From NCBI GenBank assembly GCA_002919115.1, contig PKER01000196.1, forward strand, positions 1-11,996: a stretch of 11,996 bases of DNA, read 5' to 3'. Below are positions 6,192 through 11,996 of this stretch, piece after piece (the first letter of the stretch is position 1; each line of letters opens with the position of its first letter). The translations under genes were made by a program, and so were the position numbers. This DNA comes from a bacterium (lineage in GTDB: Bacteria; Actinomycetota; Thermoleophilia; Solirubrobacterales; 70-9). The notes under the pieces are model-generated. The model saw only the letters and a list, made by a program, of their open reading frames with translations, had not been told where the DNA came from and did no database searches.

Positions 6192-6255
6192 ACCGGCGAC
6201 CGACGACCGGCGACTTCAGCTGGAAGCTGGCAGCTGAAAGCTGAAAGCCGAAAAG
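6192..6255. repeat. Heptamer repeat array D (right arm of element 2)
   Basis: The plus strand reads ACCGGCG, ACCGACG, ACCGGCG, ACTTC, then AGCTGGA, AGCTGGC, AGCTGAA, AGCTGAA, AGCCGAA and AAG, ending at the base before the rpmA stop codon. The two-part layout is the same as array B. With array C it makes an inverted-repeat element of about 180 bp between rpmA and the RTX gene. Confidence 0.88.
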
Positions 6256-6513
6256 CTACTCGGCCTGCTCGTCGACCGAGACGACCCGGCCGCGGCGGCC
6301 CGTCTTGAACTGGACGACCCCCGGCCGCATGGCGAACAGCGTGTGGTCCCGGCCGATGCCGACGCCGTCGCCAGGGCGGAAGCGGGTGCCGCGCTGGCGC
6401 ACGATGATCTCGCCGCCGGTCACGCGCTGGCCGGCGAAGACCTTGACGCCCAGCATCTTCGGGTTCGAGTCACGGCCGTTGCGGCTGGAACCGAGCCCCT
6501 TCTTGTGAGCCAT
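6256..6513 (-). CDS. rpmA: 50S ribosomal protein bL27
   Basis: bL27 sits near the peptidyl-transferase centre of the large subunit, and its N-terminal tail helps position tRNA. The 85 residues match the family: the MAHKKGLGSSRNGRDSNPK start, KVFAGQRVTGGEIIVRQRGT at about 24-43, and PGDGVGIGRDHTLFA at 47-61. The mature-type N-terminus (AHKKG) is encoded directly, with no cleavable extension of the kind found in Firmicutes. A strong AAGGAGG lies eight bases before ATG. The ATG follows the rplU TAG with no gap and in the same frame. The conserved rplU-rpmA pairing supports the call. The usual next gene, obgE, is displaced by about 1.25 kb. Confidence 0.98.
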   Translation of the reverse strand: MAHKKGLGSSRNGRDSNPKMLGVKVFAGQRVTGGEIIVRQRGTRFRPGDGVGIGRDHTLFAMRPGVVQFKTGRRGRVVSVDEQAE

Positions 6514-6930
6514 CTACGAGTCCTCCTTGGCGGGCGCGTCCTTCTTCCCGGCGGCGCCCTCCTTGTCCTCGGACGAGCTCTTCTTGGCCGCCGGCTTGCG
6601 GCTGAGCATCTTGACGTCGAGGATCTCCAGCTTGGTGAGCTCCGAGCGGTGCCCGCGACGGCGGCGATAGCCCTTCTTCGGCTTGTACCGGAAGACCCGG
6701 ATCTTCTCGCCGCGCAGGTGCTCGGTGACCTTGGCCTCGACCTTGACCTTCTCCAGGTCGGGCCCGGCGACGACGGCGTCGTCGCCGCGGAACATCACCG
6801 CCCGCAGGTTGACCTTGTCGCCTTCGGCGGCATCCAGGCGGTCGACGACGAGCACCGAGCCCTTCTCGGCGCGGTACTGCTTGCCGCCCGTCTCAACGAT
6901 CGCGTATGCGGGGGATTCGGTCTTGGCCAT
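6514..6930 (-). CDS. rplU: 50S ribosomal protein bL21
   Basis: bL21 binds 23S rRNA in the large subunit. The 138-residue product has AIVETGGKQYRAEKG at 10-24 and the family signature region KPKKGYRRRRGHRSELTKL at 83-101, followed by EILDV. After about residue 110 it carries a 28-residue low-complexity tail rich in Lys, Ser, Glu, Asp and Ala that is not part of the common core; such charged tails occur in actinobacterial ribosomal proteins. ATG at 6928-6930 shares one base with the rng TGA (TGATG), implying translational coupling; only a weak GGTAA-like sequence lies upstream. rpmA begins immediately after its TAG. Confidence 0.97.
   Translation of the reverse strand: MAKTESPAYAIVETGGKQYRAEKGSVLVVDRLDAAEGDKVNLRAVMFRGDDAVVAGPDLEKVKVEAKVTEHLRGEKIRVFRYKPKKGYRRRRGHRSELTKLEILDVKMLSRKPAAKKSSSEDKEGAAGKKDAPAKEDS
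6522..6528 (-). promoter_or_regulatory. rpmA: Strong Shine-Dalgarno sequence of rpmA
   Basis: Minus-strand AAGGAGG lies within the last codons of rplU, eight bases before the rpmA ATG. It shows that this organism uses standard anti-Shine-Dalgarno pairing, which makes its absence at obgE, proB, proA and the RTX gene notable. Confidence 0.9.
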
Positions 6931-8786
6931 CAGTCGTTACCAGTTGCGGTCTCTTGCTTCCTCGCGCGCGAACGCCCGCGACCACCTCGGCGGCCACGGC
7001 GGCGTCGCCCGGAGCGGGACGATTCTAGCTGCTCGTCCTCCCCATCCTTGGAGTCGCCTCCGTCCTGGCCGCCTTCGACCAGCGAGGCGCGCGCCTCGCC
7101 GCGGCCCACCTCGTCGATCCGCACGAGCCGCCGCTCGCCCACGTGCTCGCCGCCGCCCGTGACGGAGACGATGTAGGAGTCGACCCGCGCGATCGCGTCG
7201 TCGGCCTCGTACATGTGCGGCTCCTCGATCGTGACGAGCACCTCCTCGCCGACCGCGAACGGCAGCGCGCGCCGCTCGATCTCCTCGCGGGTGCCCTCGT
7301 CGACGACCTCGTAGGTCGAGATCGGCAGCGCGTCGCCGCCCTCGAAGTGGAAGGTCTTCCCGCTGGCCTCCTCGAGCTCGGTGAGGCCGCTGCCCTCCTC
7401 CATGAGCTTCGCCGCGACCTTCGGGTTCACGCGCACGAGGAACGCCTCGGGCTCGGGCCGCTCGGCGACGAGGTCGCGCAGCTTGCGGATCACGTCGATC
7501 GCCACGGTCTCCTCGGACTCGATGACGCCCTCGCCGTTGCAGGTCGGGCACGGCTTGGTGAGGATCTCGCGCACGCCGTCGGTGACGTTCTGGCGCGTCA
7601 TCTCCACCAGCCCGAGCGGCGAGATCTCGACCACGTAGGTCTTGGTCTTGTCCTCGTCGAGCGCCTTGCGCATCGTCTTGAGGACCTGGTCGCGGTTGCG
7701 CGCCCGCGCCATGTCGATGAAGTCGATGACGATGATCCCGCCGATGTCGCGCAGGCGGAGCTGGCGCACGACCTCCTCGGCGGCCTCGATGTTGACCTTC
7801 GTGATCGTGTCCTCGAGCCGGCCCTTGCCGCGGCCGGTGAAGCTGCCCGTGTTGACGTCGATGACGGTGAGCGCCTCGGCGTAGTCGATCATCAGGTAGC
7901 CGCCCGAGGGCAGGTCGACGCGGCGCTGCAGCGTCGAGCGGATCGCGTCGGCGGCCCCCACCTTCTCGAACAGCGGCTCATCGCCCTGGTAGAGCTCGAC
8001 CTGGTCGACGAGCTCGGGCGCGGTCCGCTGGAAGAAGCTCGTGACGCGCTGGTACTGCTTCTCGTCGTCGATGATCGCGCCCTCGAACTCCTTGGTGAGG
8101 ACGTCGCGCAGGACGCGGATCGAAAGATCGGCCTCCTGGAAGACGAGCGCGGGCGCCTTCACCTCCTTCGCGCGGCGCTCGACGACCTCGTGCAGCTTGT
8201 GCAGGTACTCGAGGTCGCGCTCAAAGTCGGCGCGCTTCGCGCCCTGCGCGGCCGTGCGGACGATCACGCCGCCCTTGCCGTTGCGCTCCTTGTGGAGCTT
8301 CTGCAGCAGCTTGCGCTGGCGGTCGCGCTCCGCGTCGGGCAGGCGCCGGCTCGCGCCGACTCCCGCGCCCTGGGGCATGTAGACGAGGTAGCGCCCCGCG
8401 ATCGAGAGCTGCATCGACAGGCGCGCGCCCTTGGTCTTCAGGGGGTCCTTGACGACCTGGACGAGGACCTCCTGCTTGGGCTTCAGCAGCTCGTCGATGC
8501 GGCGGCCCTTGCCGTGGCCGCGCCGCGGCACCTTCTCGCCGCCGGGCAGCACGATCTCGTCGACGTGCAGGAAGCCGTTGCGCTCGAGGCCGATGTCGAC
8601 GAAGGCGGCCTCCATCCCGGGCAGGACGTTGTCGACGACGCCCTTGTAGATGTTGCCGACGATGGACCGCGAGCCGCGGCGCTCGACGTAGAGCTCGGCC
8701 ACCTTGGGCTTCGCTCGGCCTTTGCGTTCGAGCACCGCGACGCGGGTCTCCCCGGCGTCGACTGATACGACGATCTTCTTCTTCAA
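6930..8786 (-). CDS. rng: Ribonuclease E/G family endoribonuclease
   Basis: Enzymes of this family cut single-stranded A/U-rich RNA in rRNA maturation and mRNA decay. The 618-residue protein has an S1 RNA-binding region at about 37-130 (GNIYKGVVDNVLPGMEAAFVD). The catalytic RNase H-like part holds predicted metal-binding aspartates D310 (VIDVNTG) and D355 (VIDFIDM). The zinc-link CPTCNGEG has C413 and C416. Between about 525 and 590 lies a TRAM-like module (GEEVLVTIEEPHMYEADDAIARVD... LVRI), and the end is an Arg/Gly-rich tail, probably RNA-binding or a protein-contact arm. It is shorter than E. coli RNase E and longer than RNase G, so the symbol is nominal (rne is equally possible). The start is TTG with a strong GAGGTGA seven bases upstream; no other start precedes the conserved KKKIVVSVDAGETRVA. 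Confidence 0.93.
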   Translation of the reverse strand: MKKKIVVSVDAGETRVAVLERKGRAKPKVAELYVERRGSRSIVGNIYKGVVDNVLPGMEAAFVDIGLERNGFLHVDEIVLPGGEKVPRRGHGKGRRIDELLKPKQEVLVQVVKDPLKTKGARLSMQLSIAGRYLVYMPQGAGVGASRRLPDAERDRQRKLLQKLHKERNGKGGVIVRTAAQGAKRADFERDLEYLHKLHEVVERRAKEVKAPALVFQEADLSIRVLRDVLTKEFEGAIIDDEKQYQRVTSFFQRTAPELVDQVELYQGDEPLFEKVGAADAIRSTLQRRVDLPSGGYLMIDYAEALTVIDVNTGSFTGRGKGRLEDTITKVNIEAAEEVVRQLRLRDIGGIIVIDFIDMARARNRDQVLKTMRKALDEDKTKTYVVEISPLGLVEMTRQNVTDGVREILTKPCPTCNGEGVIESEETVAIDVIRKLRDLVAERPEPEAFLVRVNPKVAAKLMEEGSGLTELEEASGKTFHFEGGDALPISTYEVVDEGTREEIERRALPFAVGEEVLVTIEEPHMYEADDAIARVDSYIVSVTGGGEHVGERRLVRIDEVGRGEARASLVEGGQDGGDSKDGEDEQLESSRSGRRRRGRRGGRGRSRARKQETATGND

Positions 8787-8793
8787 TTCTGGC

Positions 8794-8800
8794 TCACCTC
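8794..8800 (-). promoter_or_regulatory. rng: Shine-Dalgarno sequence that fixes the TTG start of rng
   Basis: Minus-strand GAGGTGA is seven bases before TTG at 8784-8786, in the 24-base gap after rodA. No ATG or GTG lies nearby in frame, so this site decides the start. Confidence 0.88.
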
Positions 8801-8810
8801 AAGAGAGCAG

Positions 8811-10001
8811 TCAGACCCTGCTTCTCGAGGCGAGCTGCGACTGAACGTAGATGCTCTGGAGCAATCCGATCGCGATGAGCGTCGCGATCACCGAGGAACC
8901 ACCGGCGCTGACCAGCGGCAACGGGATTCCGGTGATCGGCGCGATGCCGATGTTCATGCCGACGTTCACGAAGACGTGGAACAGCAGCATGCCGGCGATC
9001 GCGCCCGCGATGATCGCGCCATAGAGGTTCTTCGAAAGCGTCATGATGCGCAGCGCCCGCCAGATGAGCAGGGCGTAGAGGGACAAAAGGAACGCGGCAC
9101 CGACGAACCCGTAGCGCTCACCGACGGTCGCGAAGATGAAGTCGTTGTGGCGCTCGGGAAGGAAACCCTGCCGCGTCTGCGTAGCGTTGTCGCCGCGGCC
9201 GGTCTTGCCACCGGCGCCCACGGCGATCTGTGACTGCCGGATCTGGTACGTCGAGTCGGCGGGATCCGCGCTCGGACTCAGAAATGCAGTCAGCCGATCC
9301 TGCTGATACGGCTTGAGAATCGGGTGGCCGGCGGCCGGCGCGAGCACGAGCACGATCAACGCGATCGCCACGCCCGCGGCGCCGATGGCCGCCAGGTGCT
9401 GCCAGCGCGTGCCCGCGACGAACAGCACCGTGAGGGTGATCGCCACGTACACGAACGCCGAGCCAAGGTCGGGCTGCAGAAAGACGAGGCCGGTCGGGAC
9501 CGCGCCCGCGAGCAGCACGGCGGCCGTCCGCTTCCACTCCGAGGTGTTCGGCACGCGGTCGATCACCATCGCCGCAAGAGCGAGCGTGAGCAGGACCTTG
9601 CCGAGCTCGGACGGCTGGAACGTGAAGAACGGCAGCTCGATCCAGCTGCGCGCGCCGCGAGTGGCCTCGCCGACGATCAGGACCAAGACGATCATCCCGA
9701 TCATCGCCGTGTAGATGCCCACCCGCAGCTCGCGGAAGCGTGAGTAGTCCACCTGGGCGACCGCGAACATCAGCGCGAGGCCGACGACCGCGTAGATCGC
9801 CTGGCGGATCGCAAGCTCGCTGGAGACGACCTGATCCAGGACCACGACCGACAGGCCGAGCAAACCGAGCACCGCTCCGAGGAGCGAGAAGTCGAGGCGC
9901 AGCACGCCGACGCGCTCGAGCAGGCTCTCGCGCGGCTCGGCGAACGGCTGGGGGCGCGGCGCGACCCGCGCGCGTGGCCTGGGCCCGCTGACTACGGCCA
10001 T
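8811..10001 (-). CDS. rodA: Peptidoglycan glycosyltransferase RodA (SEDS family)
   Basis: RodA is the membrane SEDS polymerase that extends glycan strands from lipid II during lateral wall growth, working with the PBP2 encoded just upstream. The 396 residues begin with a Pro/Arg-rich cytoplasmic segment (1-35), then about ten hydrophobic segments. Family landmarks are GARSWIELPFFTFQPSELGK at 116-135, QPDLGSA at 176-182, FLPERHNDFIFA at 280-291 (D287 aligns with the catalytic Asp known from RodA) and GIPLPLVSAGGSS at 358-370. ATG at 9999-10001 follows a G-rich leader (GAGGGGGTGGGTGA). The gap after mrdA is 46 bases. An FtsW identity is less likely because of the mrdA partner. Confidence 0.95.
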   Translation of the reverse strand: MAVVSGPRPRARVAPRPQPFAEPRESLLERVGVLRLDFSLLGAVLGLLGLSVVVLDQVVSSELAIRQAIYAVVGLALMFAVAQVDYSRFRELRVGIYTAMIGMIVLVLIVGEATRGARSWIELPFFTFQPSELGKVLLTLALAAMVIDRVPNTSEWKRTAAVLLAGAVPTGLVFLQPDLGSAFVYVAITLTVLFVAGTRWQHLAAIGAAGVAIALIVLVLAPAAGHPILKPYQQDRLTAFLSPSADPADSTYQIRQSQIAVGAGGKTGRGDNATQTRQGFLPERHNDFIFATVGERYGFVGAAFLLSLYALLIWRALRIMTLSKNLYGAIIAGAIAGMLLFHVFVNVGMNIGIAPITGIPLPLVSAGGSSVIATLIAIGLLQSIYVQSQLASRSRV

Positions 10002-10047
10002 CGGTCACCCACCCCCTCGGCGTGATCCCGTTGTGTAGGCGTCCGCC

Positions 10048-11961
10048 TCATTCGTACACCACCGTACCGTCTCCGGACGGCGAAACCTGCTCCACCTCGT
10101 CGGCCTGCACGTCGAAATACTGGGAGAGGATCTCGAACGCGGCGGGCGCCGCGGAGTCGGCGCCGAAGCCGCCGCGCTCCACCGTGACCGCCACCACGAT
10201 CTCCGGGTCGTCCGCGGGCGCGAGGGCGACGTACCAGGACTGGTCGTAGGGGACGCCCTCGTGGAAGGTCTCCGCCGTGCCGGTCTTGCCGGCCACCGGC
10301 ACCGGGAAGCCGCCGAACACCCCGTACGAGGTGCCGCCGGGCTCCATCGCCGCCGCCTTGAGCCCGTCGATCACGGCCTGGCGCCAGCCCTCGTCGATCT
10401 CGATCTCGCGCTGCGGCGCGGGGTCGAACTCCTGCACGATCCGCCCCGCCTGGTCCTCCGCGCGGTAGGCGAGGTGCGGCCGGACGACCGTGCCCCCGTT
10501 GCCGAGCGCGGCGTAGGCGACCGCCATCTGCAGCGGGGTGGCGAGCACGTCGCCCTGCCCGATCGCCGTCTGCACGTTGTCGCCGATCGACCACGGGCGG
10601 TCGGTCTCGCCCTCGCGGTAGAGCTCGTTGCGCCACTCGGGCGTCGGGATGTTGCCGCCCGCCTCGCCCGGGATGTCGATGCCGGTCGTCTCGCCCAAAC
10701 CGAGGTCGTGCGCCCAGTCCTGGATCCAGGCCTTGCCGTTCACGGCGTCGTCGTTCAGGCGCGCGCCGATCGTGTAGAAGTAGACGTCCGAGGAGACCTT
10801 CATCGCGTTCCGCAGGTCGACCGGGCCGTGCGCCGTGCGCCCGGCGTTCGTGAACTCCTGGTCGCCGATCTCGATCGCGCCGCCGTCCTGGATCACCTCC
10901 GATGCGGTGATCGCGTGCGACGCGAGCCCCGCCAGCGCCGTGATCGGCTTGAACGTCGAGCCCGTCGGGTAGGTGCCCTGGATCGAGCGGTTGTAGAGCG
11001 GCCTCTCCGGGTCCTCCTGGAGCGCCGAGTACTCGTCGGGGTCGACGGACGGCTTGGCGAAGACCCGCGGGTCGAAGCTCGGCACGGAGCCCATCGCGAG
11101 GATCTCGCCGTCGTCCACGCGCATCGCGACGAACGCGCCGGGCAGCCCGAAGCGCGAGACCGCCCGCTCGCCGGCCTCCTGGAGCCGCAGGTCGATGGTC
11201 AGGCGCAGGTCGTTGCCCGAGCGCGGCTCGCGGGCGACGTGCGGCCGCCCGGTCGGCGTGCCCGTCACGTCCACCGGCACCCGGGTGAGGCCGTTGATGC
11301 CGCGCAGGACGTGGTCGTAGGTGAGCTCGATCCCGTCCTTGCCCACCATGTCGCCGGGCTGCAGGTCGCGGAAGCGCGGCTGCTCGAGGTCCTCCTGGGA
11401 GACCTCGCGGACGTAGCCCAGCATGTGCGCCGCGGTCGTCCCGCGCGGGTAGCGCCGCACGTAGACGCGGTCGACGGTGACGCCCGGGTAGCGGGCCTGG
11501 TTCTCGCGCAGGTAGTAGACGACCTCCTCGGGGACGTCGCGCTTGAGCGTCACCGGGTTAGCGGGCAGCTCCTCGGTCTGCTTGCGGATCTCCTTCTTGA
11601 TCTTCTCGAGCGGCATGTCGATGACCTCGCCCACGCGCTCGAGGACCTTGTTGCGGCGCTGCGGCCGCTTGGGCAGCTCCTCCGCCCGCACCTGCAGGGC
11701 GAGCGCGGTGCGGTTGCCGACCAGGACCTTGCCGTTGCGGTCGAGGATCTCGCCGCGCGGCGCCTGCACGGTCATCTCGCGGACCCGCTGGCCCTGCGCC
11801 TCGGCGAGGTACTTGTCGCCGGAGAGGATCTGCAGGTACCAGAGCCGGAAGAAGATCGCGGCGAAGGCGACGAGCGCGATCCCGCCCAGGACCGCGACCC
11901 GGCCCGCGAGCTGCGCGCGGTTGTAGCGCTCCGCGCTCCAGCGGCCGCCGGAGAAGCTCAC
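10048..11961 (-). CDS. mrdA: Penicillin-binding protein 2 (elongation-specific transpeptidase)
   Basis: Class B PBP2 cross-links peptidoglycan in the elongation machinery and activates RodA. The 637-residue protein has a short cytoplasmic N-terminus and one membrane anchor at about 22-44. The dimerisation/pedestal region follows (RGEILDRNGKVLVGN at 69-83, the RRYP...HMLGYV stretch at 169-184). The transpeptidase domain starts near 250 with the SxxK motif S335-T-F-K338, the second motif S390-S-D392 (SxD in place of SxN, as often in PBP2) and KTG at 559-561. The final ~20 residues are acidic. The start is GTG at 11959-11961 with GGAGG five bases upstream; the same frame is open to the window edge, but no better start is visible. 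Beta-lactams would acylate S335. Confidence 0.96.
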   Translation of the reverse strand: MSFSGGRWSAERYNRAQLAGRVAVLGGIALVAFAAIFFRLWYLQILSGDKYLAEAQGQRVREMTVQAPRGEILDRNGKVLVGNRTALALQVRAEELPKRPQRRNKVLERVGEVIDMPLEKIKKEIRKQTEELPANPVTLKRDVPEEVVYYLRENQARYPGVTVDRVYVRRYPRGTTAAHMLGYVREVSQEDLEQPRFRDLQPGDMVGKDGIELTYDHVLRGINGLTRVPVDVTGTPTGRPHVAREPRSGNDLRLTIDLRLQEAGERAVSRFGLPGAFVAMRVDDGEILAMGSVPSFDPRVFAKPSVDPDEYSALQEDPERPLYNRSIQGTYPTGSTFKPITALAGLASHAITASEVIQDGGAIEIGDQEFTNAGRTAHGPVDLRNAMKVSSDVYFYTIGARLNDDAVNGKAWIQDWAHDLGLGETTGIDIPGEAGGNIPTPEWRNELYREGETDRPWSIGDNVQTAIGQGDVLATPLQMAVAYAALGNGGTVVRPHLAYRAEDQAGRIVQEFDPAPQREIEIDEGWRQAVIDGLKAAAMEPGGTSYGVFGGFPVPVAGKTGTAETFHEGVPYDQSWYVALAPADDPEIVVAVTVERGGFGADSAAPAAFEILSQYFDVQADEVEQVSPSGDGTVVYE

Positions 11962-11996
11962 GTCGCCCTCCCCGGAGTCGCCGTCCGACGCACCCG
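11958..11996 (-). CDS. Possible last codons of the upstream gene (cut by window edge)
   Basis: In one minus-strand frame the edge sequence reads RVRRTATPGRAT and then TGA, overlapping the mrdA GTG by four bases (GTGA), as nadD/rsfS do. By the usual gene order this would be mreD, but twelve codons cannot establish identity. Another frame is open into mrdA, so this is tentative. Confidence 0.3.
   Translation of the reverse strand, partial: RVRRTATPGRAT
11967..11971 (-). promoter_or_regulatory. mrdA: Shine-Dalgarno sequence of mrdA
   Basis: Minus-strand GGAGG within GGGGAGGG lies five bases before the GTG at 11959-11961 and supports that codon as the start. Confidence 0.75.

Noticed and set aside
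7143..8765. 540-codon open frame on the plus strand
   Set aside because: Antisense shadow of rng, with low-complexity Ala/Leu/Asp/Val composition.
10389..10391. Absent SxN motif in PBP2
   Set aside because: SSD in the second motif position is a known PBP2 variant, so it is not evidence of an inactive enzyme. The coordinates given here are approximate.

Overview
The window is a GC-rich stretch (about 70-80% GC in most genes) of bacterial chromosome. Every gene I can support is read from the minus strand. Gene content and sequence style suggest an actinobacterial-type organism. The class Thermoleophilia is my best guess, because of a secreted RTX-like protein ending in a 'VDCGPGxD...CE' motif and an RNase E/G with an extra TRAM-like region. 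That placement is inference, not proof.

In the direction of transcription (high to low coordinates) the layout is: the last codons of an unidentified gene; mrdA (PBP2) and rodA, the cell-elongation transpeptidase/glycosyltransferase pair; rng (RNase E/G); rplU and rpmA (ribosomal proteins bL21, bL27); a 1.25-kb accessory block; obgE (ribosome-associated GTPase); proB and proA (first two proline-synthesis steps); nadD (NAD synthesis); rsfS (ribosome silencing factor); and the start of a DivIVA-like coiled-coil protein cut by the window edge. Apart from the accessory block this is a conserved housekeeping series in which wall elongation, RNA processing, ribosome assembly and basic metabolism are packed with gaps of 0-46 bases or short overlaps.

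The unusual part is 5002-6255, between rpmA and obgE, genes that are normally adjacent. It holds one lower-GC gene for a small secreted RTX-repeat protein. On each side lies an element built from 7-bp tandem repeats of two kinds (GGCGACC-like and AGCTGGC-like), arranged as inverted arms around a spacer. The arm next to obgE supplies the whole leader of that gene and includes a 10-bp hairpin just upstream of its start.

A second oddity concerns gene starts. nadD and the DivIVA-like gene have no ATG/GTG/TTG before their conserved N-terminal sequence, and each reading frame runs straight on from the TAG stop of the preceding gene. proB, proA and the RTX gene lack a Shine-Dalgarno sequence but carry TANNNT boxes 8-11 bases before ATG, which suggests leaderless or near-leaderless transcripts. 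rng, rpmA and mrdA have good Shine-Dalgarno sequences. I found no tRNA, rRNA, CRISPR array or transposase gene.
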